From Sphaerisporangium cinnabarinum (GTDB taxonomy: Bacteria; Actinomycetota; Actinomycetes; Actinomycetales; Cellulomonadaceae), in assembly GCA_003052455.1 (NCBI GenBank), contig QAPD01000001.1, positions 38,428-102,427 on the forward strand: a stretch of 64,000 nt of DNA, given 5' to 3'. This document shows positions 8,297 to 17,336 of this stretch, in pieces. The position numbers and the translations under genes were made by a program. Position 1 is the stretch's first letter; each line of letters starts with the position of its first letter. The notes below the pieces were generated by a model, which was given only the letters and a program-made list of their open reading frames with translations, did no database searches and was not told the DNA's origin.

Positions 8297-10155
8297 GCGA
8301 TCCCGCCCAGAACCAGGCGAGCGCACCGGCACCGGAGCCCGCGGAGGCGAGCGAGACCGGACGGGTCGACGCGACAGACGTGGAGCCGACGACCGAGGCC
8401 ACCGAGGCCACCGAGGCCACCGAGGCCACCGAGGCCACCGAGGCCACCGAGGCCACCGACCAGGGTCCCGCTCCCGACGAGGCGGAGCCCGCCCCGGCCG
8501 CCGAGACGGACGACGCACCCGCCGCCGAGGCCGAGCAGGCCGACTCTCCTGCCGTCGACGCCGCGCCCGTCGCTGAGCCCGAGCAGACCGAGGCCCCCAC
8601 CGACCCCGTGGCGGACGCTCCGGCCGCCGACTCGGGCGACGACGCGCTCGCTGCCGAGGCCACGACGGAGGCGGCGCCTGCCGAGGCGACCGCACCCGCG
8701 GAGGCGACCACGGACGCGGAGGCGACCACGGACGCGGCGCCGCGGCCTGCGGCCCCGCGCCCCGGCCCGCGGCCCAAGCCGTCGGCCCTCCCGCAACCGC
8801 CGCGCAAGCCGGCCGCCCCCACCGCGGGCGCTCCGGCGGCAGCGGCCGTCGTGCCGGAGGTGCCCGCCGTCCCGGCGCTCGCCGACGACTCCGCCGCCGC
8901 CAAGGCCGCGGCCGCGTTCGGTCGCGTCGACGACGACGGCACGGTGTACGTCCGCGAGAGCGCCGGCGAGCGCTCCGTCGGTCAGTTCCCCGGCGTCGCC
9001 GCCGACGAGGCGCTCACGCTGTACGTGCGTCGCTACCTCGACCTCCAGGCGAAGGTCGCGCTGTTCGAGGCACGGCTGACGAGCACGGACCTGTCCGTCA
9101 AGGAGATCGACCAGACGATCGCCCGGCTCACCGAGGAGACCGCCGAGCCCTCCGCGGTCGGCGACCTCGACGGGCTCCGCGCGCAGGTCGAGTCGCTGCG
9201 CGGCGCCGCGGCCGAGCGCCGCGCGCAGCTCGAGGCGGAGCGCGCCGCGGCCAAGGCCGCGGCCCTCGAGGCCCGGACGGAGATCATCGAGGCCGCGGAG
9301 AAGATCGCCGCGACCGACCCGAGCCGCATGCAGTGGCGGCCGGCGGGCGAAGAGCTGCGGGGGCTGCTGGAGCGCTGGAAGGAGGCCCAGCGCTCGGGCC
9401 CGCGCATCGACCGCGCGAGCGAGGAGGCGCTGTGGAAGCGGTTCAGCCACGCGCGCACCGCGTTCGACCGCGAGCGTCGGCACTACTTCGCCGAGCTCGA
9501 GCAGCGCAACGCCTCCGCCAAGGCCGCGAAGGAGAAGCTGGTCGCGGAGGCCGAGGCGCTGTCGTCGAGCACCGACTGGGGCCCGACGGCGGGCGCGTAC
9601 CGCGACCTCATGGCGCGCTGGAAGGCCGCGGGCCGGGCGAGCCGCAAGGACGACGACGCCCTGTGGGCCCGCTTCCGGGCCGCGCAGGACACGTTCTTCC
9701 AGGCGCGCGACGCGGTGAACTCCGCGACGGACGCCGAGTACGCGGCGAACCTCGAGGTGAAGGAGGCGCTGCTCACCGAGGCGGAGGCGCTCCTGCCCGT
9801 CAAGGACCTCGCCGCGGCCAAGGCGGCGCTGCGTGACCTCCAGGAGCGCTGGGAGGAGGCCGGACGCGTGCCGCGCGGTGACCTGCAGCGTGTCGAGGGC
9901 CGCCTGCGCGCCGTCGAGAACGCGGTCCGCGACGCCGAGCAGGCGCAGTGGACCCGGAGCAACCCCGAGACGCGCGCCCGCGCCGAGGGTGCGGCCGCGC
10001 AGCTCGAGGCCGCGATCGACGGGCTCGAGGCGGACCTCGCCGCCGCGCAGAGCCGCGGGGACGCGCGCGCCGTCAAGGAGGCCGAGACGGCGCTCGCCGC
10101 GCGGCGCTCCTGGCTAGAGCAGGTCGTCCGCGCCGCCGAGGACTCGCGCGGCTGA
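8293..10155 (+). CDS. DUF349 domain-containing protein with acidic low-complexity N-terminus
   Basis: A 620-residue protein. Residues 1-205 are almost entirely Ala, Glu, Pro, Thr and Asp, including seven Thr-Glu-Ala units from a 9-base tandem repeat. From about 205 it is helical. Three DUF349-type helical repeats can be read, each with an RW or ERW core: LLERWKEAQRSG (about 355), LMARWKAAGRAS (about 438) and LQERWEEAGRVP (about 515). The remainder is coiled-coil-like. DUF349 proteins are common in actinobacteria, and their function is not settled as far as I know. It is coupled to the cyclophilin gene by a 4-base overlap. A hairpin 21 bases after the stop probably ends the transcript. Confidence 0.8.
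   Translation: MSDPAQNQASAPAPEPAEASETGRVDATDVEPTTEATEATEATEATEATEATEATDQGPAPDEAEPAPAAETDDAPAAEAEQADSPAVDAAPVAEPEQTEAPTDPVADAPAADSGDDALAAEATTEAAPAEATAPAEATTDAEATTDAAPRPAAPRPGPRPKPSALPQPPRKPAAPTAGAPAAAAVVPEVPAVPALADDSAAAKAAAAFGRVDDDGTVYVRESAGERSVGQFPGVAADEALTLYVRRYLDLQAKVALFEARLTSTDLSVKEIDQTIARLTEETAEPSAVGDLDGLRAQVESLRGAAAERRAQLEAERAAAKAAALEARTEIIEAAEKIAATDPSRMQWRPAGEELRGLLERWKEAQRSGPRIDRASEEALWKRFSHARTAFDRERRHYFAELEQRNASAKAAKEKLVAEAEALSSSTDWGPTAGAYRDLMARWKAAGRASRKDDDALWARFRAAQDTFFQARDAVNSATDAEYAANLEVKEALLTEAEALLPVKDLAAAKAALRDLQERWEEAGRVPRGDLQRVEGRLRAVENAVRDAEQAQWTRSNPETRARAEGAAAQLEAAIDGLEADLAAAQSRGDARAVKEAETALAARRSWLEQVVRAAEDSRG
8392..8454 (+). repeat. 9-base tandem repeat, seven exact copies
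   Basis: ACCGAGGCC repeats seven times without a mismatch, coding (Thr-Glu-Ala)x7 in the disordered N-terminus of the DUF349 protein. Perfect identity of the copies suggests recent or ongoing slippage; unit changes stay in frame. Confidence 0.95.
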
Positions 10156-10175
10156 CGCACGTCCCGCACGACCGG

Positions 10176-10211
10176 AGGGCCGGCGCTCGTCCACAGACGG
10201 GTGCCGGCCCT
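10176..10211 (+). terminator. Terminator hairpin after the DUF349 gene
   Basis: AGGGCCGGC (10176-10184) pairs with GCCGGCCCT (10203-10211) around an 18-base loop. It starts 21 bases after the DUF349 stop. No T-run follows, as is usual in high-GC actinobacteria. Confidence 0.6.
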
Positions 10212-10246
10212 TCCGCGTCCCCGCCGCCGTGCGGCACGGTAGGGGC

Positions 10247-10900
10247 GTGCCCGCAGCCCCGACCGTGCCCGACCACGCCGTACCCGACCACCCCACGGGA
10301 CTCGGCCACGCGGCCGCGCTCGCGCACCTGCTCCGGGTCGAGGAGCCGGAGGTGGGCCTGCTCGTCGCGCCGGAGGACGTCGGCGGGTCGGCGGCCTTCC
10401 AGGAGCTCGTCCGGAGAGGCGCCCTGCGCCTGCTGTGGGGCGAGGTCGCCGCCCCGGCGAGCGTGCCCGTCACCCCCACGCTGCGCGCGCTCGCCGTCCG
10501 CGATCTCGTCCCGCGCGGCACGGTGCTCGCGGGCGCGGCGGCCGCGTGGGTGCTGTGCGGCTCCGCGCCGCCCCGCGTGCTCGACGTCGTCCACCCGCCC
10601 GGTCGGCACCGGCCGCCGCCGCACCAGGGCCGGGCCGCGCGGCAGGCGCACGTGCTGCGCGACGAGACGAACCTCGTCGCGGGCGTGCTCGTGACGTCGG
10701 TGCTGCGGACCGCGCTCGACGTCGCCTCGCGCTGCGAGCCGGTGCAGGCGCTGAGCACCCTGCGTCGGCTGGAGGCTGTCTGCGGGCTCGACGCCCGCAC
10801 GGCGGCGCGGTCGCTCGAGCTGCGCCACCGGTGGCCCGGCCGGGCGCAGGCACGACGCACGCTCGCGCTCCTGCTCGCCGGGACCGACGACCCGGTCTAG
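10247..10900 (+). CDS. Hypothetical protein, AbiEi-antitoxin-like
   Basis: A 217-residue soluble protein. Its middle resembles the many actinobacterial proteins annotated as type IV toxin-antitoxin AbiEi-like: LVPRGTVLAGAAAAWVLCG, then a DVVHPPGRHR segment, then a VLVTSVLRTALDVASRC helix. I recognise the pattern but not a specific family, and no AbiEii-type nucleotidyltransferase toxin lies beside it. Start choice is weak: GTG at 10247 (used here) or GTG at 10229. The stop codon TAG at 10898 forms part of the -10 hexamer for the next gene, so the two may be separately transcribed. Function unknown. Confidence 0.6.
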   Translation: MPAAPTVPDHAVPDHPTGLGHAAALAHLLRVEEPEVGLLVAPEDVGGSAAFQELVRRGALRLLWGEVAAPASVPVTPTLRALAVRDLVPRGTVLAGAAAAWVLCGSAPPRVLDVVHPPGRHRPPPHQGRAARQAHVLRDETNLVAGVLVTSVLRTALDVASRCEPVQALSTLRRLEAVCGLDARTAARSLELRHRWPGRAQARRTLALLLAGTDDPV

Positions 10901-10903
10901 GTT
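10898..10903 (+). promoter_or_regulatory. -10 hexamer TAGGTT, leaderless start of the primase-polymerase gene
   Basis: TAGGTT includes the stop codon of the upstream gene and is 7 bases before the ATG at 10911. No Shine-Dalgarno sequence is present. Confidence 0.55.
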
Positions 10904-10910
10904 GGTCGGC

Positions 10911-11987
10911 ATGGCCGCAGCCACGACACCCCCCGTGGAGCTCGACGTCCGAGGACGGACCGTGCGCGTCACGAGCCCGGACCGCGTCGTCTTCCCCGCG
11001 CGCGGGCTCACCAAGCTGGACGTCGTGCAGTACTTCCTCGACGTGGGCGACGGCATCCTCGGTGCTCTGGTCGACCGCCCGACGACGCTCGAGCGCTGGC
11101 CCAAGGGCGTGTTCGAGGGCGCGCGCATGAGCACGCGCACGGACAACACCGGCGATGCGTTCTACCAGAAGCGAATCCCGAAGGGCGCGCCGGAGTGGGT
11201 GCAGACCGCGCGCATCGCGTTCCCGAGCGGACGCACGGCCGACGAGGTGTGCCCCACGGAGCTCGCCGTCGTCGCCTGGGCGGCCAACCTCGGCACGCTG
11301 ACGTTCCACCCGTGGCCCGTGCGCGGCGGCGACGTCGAGGCGGTGGACCAGCTCCGCATCGACCTCGACCCCCAGCCGGGCACCGACTTCGACGACGCCG
11401 TGCGTGTCGCGCCGCACCTGCGCGAGGTCCTCGACGAGCTCGGCCTCCCCGGCTACCCCAAGACGTCGGGCGGCCGCGGGATCCACGTGTTCGTCCCGGT
11501 CGCGCCCGAGTGGGACTTCGTGGCCGCGCGCCGCGCGACGATCGCGATCGGTCGTGAGCTCGAACGCCGTCTGCCGGACCAGGTCACCACCAAGTGGTGG
11601 AAGGAGGAGCGCGGCGCCAAGATCTTCGTCGACTACAACCAGATGGCGCGCGACCGCACGATCGCGTCGGCCTACTCGATCCGCTCCAACCAGCGCGCGA
11701 CGGTGTCCGCTCCCCTGCGCTGGGAGGAGCTCGGCGACGTCCACCCGGACGACTTCGACGTGCTGTCGATGCCCGCACGCTTCGCCGAGGTGGGCGACCT
11801 CTTCGCGCCCCTGCGCGCCGACCGGGAGGACCCGGGCGCGTCGCTCGAGCCCGCCCTGGAGCTGTCCCGGCGCGACGAGGCCGAGCACGGGCTCGGGGAC
11901 CTCCCCTACCCGCCCGAGTACCCGAAGATGCCCGGCGAGCCCAAGCGCGTCCAGCCGAGCAAGGACCGGGACCGCGCGCGGGACTGA
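10911..11987 (+). CDS. LigD-type primase-polymerase (AEP superfamily), stand-alone
   Basis: A 358-residue stand-alone polymerase domain of the LigD/Prim-Pol family. Readable landmarks are KLDVVQYFLDVGD, FYQKRIPKGAPEWV and the metal-binding DxD in QLRIDLDPQPG (about residue 147). Then come SGGRGIHVFVPV and KIFVDYNQMARDRTIASAYSIR, both family hallmarks. These enzymes fill gaps with a preference for ribonucleotides during end joining or excision repair. The ATG at 10911 fits a leaderless TAGGTT promoter. It faces the ATP-dependent ligase gene with 32 bases between stops. The pair recalls the separate Prim-PolC/LigC pair of mycobacteria (Rv3730c/Rv3731) rather than a fused LigD. No Ku gene is in the window. 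Confidence 0.88.
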   Translation: MAAATTPPVELDVRGRTVRVTSPDRVVFPARGLTKLDVVQYFLDVGDGILGALVDRPTTLERWPKGVFEGARMSTRTDNTGDAFYQKRIPKGAPEWVQTARIAFPSGRTADEVCPTELAVVAWAANLGTLTFHPWPVRGGDVEAVDQLRIDLDPQPGTDFDDAVRVAPHLREVLDELGLPGYPKTSGGRGIHVFVPVAPEWDFVAARRATIAIGRELERRLPDQVTTKWWKEERGAKIFVDYNQMARDRTIASAYSIRSNQRATVSAPLRWEELGDVHPDDFDVLSMPARFAEVGDLFAPLRADREDPGASLEPALELSRRDEAEHGLGDLPYPPEYPKMPGEPKRVQPSKDRDRARD

Positions 11988-12019
11988 CGCGGCGCGCGGG
12001 CTCGGCGACCAGCGCGGCG

Positions 12020-13126
12020 TCAGGCCACGCCCGGCGCCCCGGGCAGGATGCCCGTGAGGTCGTAGCGCACCGGCTCCTCGAGCTGCTCGTAGGTGCACGA
12101 CCCCGGGTCGCGGTCCTCGCGCCAGCGCCGGAACTGCGCGGTGTGCCGGAACCGGGAGCCCTCCATGTGGTCGTAGGCGACCTCGAGCACGCGCTCCGGA
12201 CGCAGCGGCGTGAACGACAGGTCCTTGCCCGAGCTCCAGCGCGACACCGCACCCGGCATCCGCTCCCCCGCGGGGTTCTCCCACCCGGACCAGGGGTGCG
12301 CGTCCGCGTCGGGCGTGCCCGGCTCGACGACGAGCGGCGCGAGCTCGGCGACCAGCGCGGCACGGCGCGCCGTCGGGAACGACGCGGCGACGCCGACGAA
12401 CTGGAGCTGACCCGCGTCGTCGTACAGGCCGAGCAGGAGCGAGCCGAGCAGCGGCTTCGCGGGGGTCGACGTCTTGTGCAGGCGGTACCCCGCGAGCACG
12501 ACGTCCGCCTCGCGGCCGTGCTTGATCTTGAGCATCGCGCGCTTGTTCGGCTGGTACGTGCCGTCGAGCGGCTTGGCGACGACGCCGTCCAGGCCTGCCC
12601 CCTCGAACGTGTCGAACCACTCCCGTGCCACGGCGACGTCGCGCGTGCGGGGCGTGGCGTGCACGGCCGGGCCGTCGAGGCCCAGGGAGTCGAGCACCTC
12701 CTGCCGCCGCGCGAGCGGTGCGCGCGTGAGGTCCTCGTCGCCCAGCGCGAGCACGTCGAACACGACGAGCGCCGCGGGGGTCTGCTCCGCGAGCAGCCGC
12801 ACGCGCGACGCGGCTGGGTGGATGCGCTGCTGGAGCACCTCGAACTCGAGACGCCCGTCGCGCGCGACGACGATCTCGCCGTCGACCACGCACCGGGGCG
12901 GCAGCGCCGCCCGCACCGCCTCGACGACCTCGGGGAAGTAGCGGTCCATGGGCCGCGCGTTCCTGCTGTCGAGCCGCACCTCGTCGCCGTCGCGGTACAC
13001 GATCGCGCGGAAGCCGTCCCACTTCGGCTCGTACACGTACCCGCCGTCGACGGCGTCGGGCTCGGGCACGGCGGGCACGGACTTCGCGAGCATGGGCAGC
13101 ACGGGAGGCATGACGGGCAGGTCCAT
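12020..13126 (-). CDS. ligC: ATP-dependent DNA ligase, LigC-like
   Basis: A 368-residue ATP-dependent DNA ligase. The nucleotidyl-lysine motif I is EPKWDGFRA (about residue 33). Motif III is CVVDGEIVV, motif IV EGAGLDGVVAKP and motif V RAMLKIKHGREADVV. The C-terminal OB-fold domain runs from about 215 to the end. It seals nicks after gap filling, probably with the convergent primase-polymerase. Size and single ligase domain match LigC rather than LigB or fused LigD. The ATG at 13126 is preferred; a second ATG at 13111 (MPPVLPML) is possible and would remove five residues. It has its own transcription unit, 72 bases from the rel stop. Confidence 0.88.
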   Translation of the reverse strand: MDLPVMPPVLPMLAKSVPAVPEPDAVDGGYVYEPKWDGFRAIVYRDGDEVRLDSRNARPMDRYFPEVVEAVRAALPPRCVVDGEIVVARDGRLEFEVLQQRIHPAASRVRLLAEQTPAALVVFDVLALGDEDLTRAPLARRQEVLDSLGLDGPAVHATPRTRDVAVAREWFDTFEGAGLDGVVAKPLDGTYQPNKRAMLKIKHGREADVVLAGYRLHKTSTPAKPLLGSLLLGLYDDAGQLQFVGVAASFPTARRAALVAELAPLVVEPGTPDADAHPWSGWENPAGERMPGAVSRWSSGKDLSFTPLRPERVLEVAYDHMEGSRFRHTAQFRRWREDRDPGSCTYEQLEEPVRYDLTGILPGAPGVA

Positions 13127-13198
13127 GTGCCGATGCTGCCACCGGGTCTGCCGCCCTGCGCGGCGTGGTGGCCTCGGTCGGCGTGCTGGCCCGCGGGC

Positions 13199-15541
13199 TC
13201 AGGCGGGGAGCTGCGCCGTCTCGGCGGCCTTCGTCCCCGTGATGCGGTAGACGTCGAACACGCCGTCGACCTTGCGGACGGCGCTGAGGACCTGCGCGAG
13301 GTGCGCGGGCTCCGCCATCTCGAAGACGAAGCGCGACATCGCCACGCGGTCGTTCGAGGTCGAGACGGTCGCCGAGAGGATGTTCACGTGGTTGTCCGAC
13401 AGGACGCGCGTCACGTCGGAGAGCAGGCGCGCACGGTCGAGCGCCTCGACCTGGATCTGCACGAGGAACATCGCGTTGCTGCCCGTGGTCCACGAGACGT
13501 CGACGATCCGCTCGGGCTGGTTGCGCAGCCCGACGACGTTCGCGCAGTCCGCGCGGTGCACGCTCACGCCCTGCCCGCGCGTGACGAACCCGATGATCTC
13601 GTCGCCCGGGACCGGGGTGCAGCACTTCGCGAGCTTGACCCAGATGTCGTCGACGCCCTTGACCATGACGCCCGGGTCCCCCGTGCGCACGCGGCGCGCG
13701 GTGTGCCCGGGACGGGCGGTCTCGGCGACGTCCTCGACCGTACCCTCCTCGCCGCCCATCGCCTGGACGAGCTTGGAGACGACGTTCGCCGCCGACACCT
13801 GGCCCTCGCCGATCGCCGCATACAGCGCGGTGACGTCCGCGAAGCGGAGCTCGTTGGCGAGCGCGACGAGCGACTCGTGCGACAGCAGGCGCTGGATCGG
13901 CAGGTTCTGCTTGCGCATCGCCTTGGCGATCGCGTCCTTGCCGTGCTCGACGGCCTCCTCGCGACGCTCCTTGGAGAACCACTGCCGGATCTTGTTGCGT
14001 GCCCGCGGGCTCTTGACGAACGCGAGCCAGTCGCGGCTGGGCCCCGCGTTCTCGGACTTCGAGGTGAGGACGTCGACCGAGTCGCCGTTCTCGAGCGTCG
14101 AGTCGAGCGGGACGAGCCGGCCGTTGACCCGCGCACCCATGGTCCGGTGCCCGACCTCGGTGTGCACCGCGTAGGCGAAGTCGACCGGCGTCGAGCCCGC
14201 CGGCAGCGCCATGACGTCGCCCTTGGGGGTGAAGACGTAGACCTCCGCGCCGCCGATCTCGAAGCGCAGGGAGTCGAGGAACTCGGCCGGGTCGGCCGTC
14301 TCGCGCTGCCAGTCCACGAGCTGGCGCAGCCACCGCATGTCGTTGGCCGCGGCGTCGTCCTTGGCCGTCTTGCCGCCCGACTTCGCGGTCTCCTTGTACT
14401 TCCAGTGCGCCGCGACGCCGTACTCCGCGCGCCGGTGCATCTCGTGCGTGCGGATCTGGATCTCGACCGGCTTGCCGCCCGGCCCGATGACCGTCGTGTG
14501 CAGCGACTGGTACATGTTGAACTTCGGCATCGCGATGTAGTCCTTGAACCGCCCCGGCACGGGGTTCCACCGCGCGTGCAGCGCGCCGAGCGCCGCGTAG
14601 CAGTCCCGGACGCTGTCCACCAGGACGCGCGCGCCGACGAGGTCGTAGATCTCCGCGAAGTCGTGGCCGCGCACGATCATCTTCTGGTAGATCGAGTAGT
14701 AGTGCTTCGGACGGCCGGTGACGGTCGCCTTGATCTTCGCGCTCCGCAGGTCGGCCGTGACCTGCTCGCGCACGACGGCCAGGTACTCCTCGCGCGCGGG
14801 CGCGCGCTCGGCGACGAGGTGGACGATCTCGTCGTACACCTTGGGGTACAGGGCCTGGAAGGACAGGTCCTCGAGCTCCCACTTGATCGTGTTCATGCCG
14901 AGGCGGTGGGCGAGCGGCGCGTAGATCTCGAGCGTCTCGCGCGCCTTGCGCCCCGCCGACGACGACGACACGTACTTCCAGGTGCGGGCGTTGTGCAGGC
15001 GGTCGGCGAGCTTGATGACGAGCACGCGGATGTCGCGCGCCATGGCGACGACCATCTTGCGCACCGTCTCGGCCTGCGCCGCGTCGCCGTACGTCACCTT
15101 GTCGAGCTTGGTCACGCCGTCGACGAGCATGGCGATCTCCTCGCCGTACTCCTCGGTGAGCTGCGCGAGCGAGTAGTCGGTGTCCTCGACCGTGTCGTGC
15201 AGCAGCGCGGCGGCGAGCGTCGACCCGTCGAACCCGAGCTCGGCGAGGATCGTCGCGACCGCGACGGGGTGCGTGATGTACGGGTCGCCGCTCTTGCGCA
15301 GCTGGCCACGGTGGGCGCGCTCGGCGGTCTCGTAGGCGCGCTCGATGACGCTGAGGTCCGTGCGGGGGTGGTTGGTGCGGACCGCCTGGAGCACCGGCTC
15401 GAGCGCCGGGCTGCCCGCGTTGGGGCGCGCGCCGAAGCGCACGAGGCGGGAGCGGACGCCGCGCCCGCCCGAGCCACCGGTGCCGGAGGTCGGGGCGCCC
15501 GCGCGCTCAGGAGCGCGCGACGTCCGGGTGTTCTCGCTCAT
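13199..15541 (-). CDS. rel: Bifunctional (p)ppGpp synthetase/hydrolase
   Basis: A 780-residue RelA/SpoT homologue controlling the stringent response. Domains in order: HD hydrolase (HDTVEDTDY at about 115), RelA synthetase (about 245-370), TGS (about 430-490, beginning [28 protein letters not shown]), a helical region with the zinc-finger-like [31 protein letters not shown], and a C-terminal ACT domain. Both catalytic halves look intact. The ATG at 15541 follows GAAGGAGG at ideal spacing. An extra 24 codons upstream are possible but lack a ribosome binding site. apt lies 74 bases upstream on the same strand, the usual actinobacterial order. Confidence 0.95.
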   Translation of the reverse strand: MSENTRTSRAPERAGAPTSGTGGSGGRGVRSRLVRFGARPNAGSPALEPVLQAVRTNHPRTDLSVIERAYETAERAHRGQLRKSGDPYITHPVAVATILAELGFDGSTLAAALLHDTVEDTDYSLAQLTEEYGEEIAMLVDGVTKLDKVTYGDAAQAETVRKMVVAMARDIRVLVIKLADRLHNARTWKYVSSSSAGRKARETLEIYAPLAHRLGMNTIKWELEDLSFQALYPKVYDEIVHLVAERAPAREEYLAVVREQVTADLRSAKIKATVTGRPKHYYSIYQKMIVRGHDFAEIYDLVGARVLVDSVRDCYAALGALHARWNPVPGRFKDYIAMPKFNMYQSLHTTVIGPGGKPVEIQIRTHEMHRRAEYGVAAHWKYKETAKSGGKTAKDDAAANDMRWLRQLVDWQRETADPAEFLDSLRFEIGGAEVYVFTPKGDVMALPAGSTPVDFAYAVHTEVGHRTMGARVNGRLVPLDSTLENGDSVDVLTSKSENAGPSRDWLAFVKSPRARNKIRQWFSKERREEAVEHGKDAIAKAMRKQNLPIQRLLSHESLVALANELRFADVTALYAAIGEGQVSAANVVSKLVQAMGGEEGTVEDVAETARPGHTARRVRTGDPGVMVKGVDDIWVKLAKCCTPVPGDEIIGFVTRGQGVSVHRADCANVVGLRNQPERIVDVSWTTGSNAMFLVQIQVEALDRARLLSDVTRVLSDNHVNILSATVSTSNDRVAMSRFVFEMAEPAHLAQVLSAVRKVDGVFDVYRITGTKAAETAQLPA

Positions 15542-15615
15542 GCGCGCCTCCTTCCGCAGGGCGGCGGCCACCGGCACGATGCCGGCGACCAGCCGAGACG
15601 ACCGGAGTGGCAATC

Positions 15616-16221
15616 CTACGACTCGACGTGGACCAGCGTGGCCACCTCGCGGCCCGCGAGCCGCTCGCGGCCTCCCAGACCCTCGAGCTCGAGGAGGAAC
15701 GCCAGGCCCACCACGACGCCTCCCCCGCGCTCGACGAGCTCGGCGCCCGCGGCCGCCGTGCCCCCGGTCGCGAGCACGTCGTCCACCACGAGAACGCGCG
15801 CACCCGGGGGCAGTGTTCCCGACCGGAGCTCGATCGTCGCGGTGCCGTACTCGAGGTCGTAGGTGACGGTGTCCGTCGGCGGCGGGAGCTTGCCCGCCTT
15901 GCGCAGCGGCACGAACCCGACGCCGAGGTGCGTCGCGAGCGGCGCCCCGATGAGGAACCCCCGCGCCTCCATGCCCGCGACGAGGTCGACCCCGCCCGCG
16001 GCGCGCGCCACGTCACCGAGCGCCTCGACCACGTGGCCGAAGGCGTCGCCGTCGGCCAGCAGGCCGGTGATGTCCCGGAAGACGATCCCCGGCCCCGGGT
16101 AGTCCGGGACGGCGCGGACGAGCTCGAGCACGCGCGAGGCGCGCTCCGGGCCGAGGCCGGCGAGGTGGACGGCGCGCAGGCCGCCCGCCTCGCCGGCCGA
16201 CACGTGACCGGGTGCCGTCAT
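15616..16221 (-). CDS. apt: Adenine phosphoribosyltransferase
   Basis: A 201-residue purine-salvage enzyme making AMP from adenine and PRPP. The PRPP-binding loop [17 protein letters not shown] (about 141-157) and [14 protein letters not shown] are diagnostic, and [20 protein letters not shown] is the conserved N-terminal part. About 20 extra residues at the N-terminus precede the conserved domain. Its ATG overlaps the secF stop (ATGA), so it is translationally coupled to the secretion operon. That secDF-apt-rel order is shared with M. tuberculosis. It acts in the cytoplasm. Confidence 0.94.
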   Translation of the reverse strand: MTAPGHVSAGEAGGLRAVHLAGLGPERASRVLELVRAVPDYPGPGIVFRDITGLLADGDAFGHVVEALGDVARAAGGVDLVAGMEARGFLIGAPLATHLGVGFVPLRKAGKLPPPTDTVTYDLEYGTATIELRSGTLPPGARVLVVDDVLATGGTAAAGAELVERGGGVVVGLAFLLELEGLGGRERLAGREVATLVHVES

Positions 16222-17336
16222 CGGGGACGACGGCGGCGCGGCTGCGCCTTGTTGCCCTGGTGCGCGCCCGGCTGGAGCTGGCGGTGCCCCGCCCCGACTC
16301 CGGCCGCCGCGAGCGCGGCGTCCTCCTCGTCGCCCGCGACCTCGGCCCGCTCCGCCCGCAGCGCGAGGACCTTGGCCGTGTGCTCCTGGATCGGCTTCTC
16401 GCGCTCGCGCAGCGCCACCTCGAGCGGCGTCGCGAGGTACACCGACGAGTACGCGCCGACGGCCATGCCGACGAACAGCGCGAGCGCGATGTCGCGCAGC
16501 GTGCCCGCGCCGAGGAGGAACGCCCCGATGAAGAGGATGGCCGCGACGGGGAGCAGCGCGACGACGGACGTGTTGATCGAGCGCACGAGCGTCTGGTTGA
16601 TCGCGAGGTTCGCCCGCTCGGCGTACGTGCTGCGGGTCTGGTCGAGCACGCCCGCGGTGTTCTCGCGGACCTTGTCGAAGACCACGACGGTGTCGTAGAT
16701 CGAGTACGCGAGGATCGTCAGGAGCCCGATCACCGTCGCCGGCGTGATCTCCCAGCCGATCGCCGCGTAGATGCCCACCGTGACGATCAGGTCGTGGAAC
16801 AGCGCGATGACCGCGGCGAGCGCCATGCGCCAGTTCCGGAAGTAGATCGTCATGACCAGGCTCACGAGGAGCAGGAACACGACGAGGCCGACGACGGCCT
16901 TCTGGGAGACGTCCTTGCCCCAGGTCGGGCCGATGTACGAGCTCGTCACCTCCCCTTCGGAGACGTCGTACGCGCCCGCGAGCTCGACCGCGACCTGCTC
17001 GACCTGCGCGTTGCTGAGCTGCGCCGTCTGCACCCGGACGGTGCTAGCTCCCACCGAGGTGACGCGCGGCACCTCCTCGGGGGCGACCGCCGCGACAGCG
17101 TCGAGCGCTGGCTGCTGCGAGGTGTCCGAGACGCCGGAGACGGTGAACTCGGACCCACCCCGGAACTCGATGCCGAGGTTGAGCCCGTCACCGGCGACCC
17201 GGACCCCGATGATGCCGAGGGACAGGACGACCAGGACGAGCGCCACGACGAAGTACGCGCGTCGCTTGGCGACGATGGCGTAGGACCGGCGACCGGTGTA
17301 CAGGTCGTTGCCCCACTGGGCGAAACCGCTGGCCAT
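16218..17336 (-). CDS. secF: Protein translocase subunit SecF
   Basis: A 372-residue membrane protein that works with SecD to finish protein export, using the proton gradient. Six membrane segments are visible, the first at about 26-46 (AYFVVALVLVVLSLGIIGV). The periplasmic P4 domain follows with GLNLGIEFRGGSEFTV. The conserved IAYSIYDTVVVFDKVREN (D1-like motif) and RSINTSVVALLPVAAILFIGAFLLGAGTLRDIALALFVGM complete the core. The last 60 residues are a charged cytoplasmic tail ending in Arg-rich QPRRRRPR. The start at 17336 overlaps the secD stop by one base, giving tight coupling in the yajC-secD-secF-apt operon. Confidence 0.95.
   Translation of the reverse strand: MASGFAQWGNDLYTGRRSYAIVAKRRAYFVVALVLVVLSLGIIGVRVAGDGLNLGIEFRGGSEFTVSGVSDTSQQPALDAVAAVAPEEVPRVTSVGASTVRVQTAQLSNAQVEQVAVELAGAYDVSEGEVTSSYIGPTWGKDVSQKAVVGLVVFLLLVSLVMTIYFRNWRMALAAVIALFHDLIVTVGIYAAIGWEITPATVIGLLTILAYSIYDTVVVFDKVRENTAGVLDQTRSTYAERANLAINQTLVRSINTSVVALLPVAAILFIGAFLLGAGTLRDIALALFVGMAVGAYSSVYLATPLEVALREREKPIQEHTAKVLALRAERAEVAGDEEDAALAAAGVGAGHRQLQPGAHQGNKAQPRRRRPR

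Noticed and set aside
8392..8454. Short tandem repeats considered as a CRISPR array
   Set aside because: Nine-base units without spacers, in frame inside a coding region; no cas genes.
10247..10900. Complete type IV toxin-antitoxin pair
   Set aside because: The adjacent downstream gene is clearly a LigD-type polymerase, not an AbiEii toxin.
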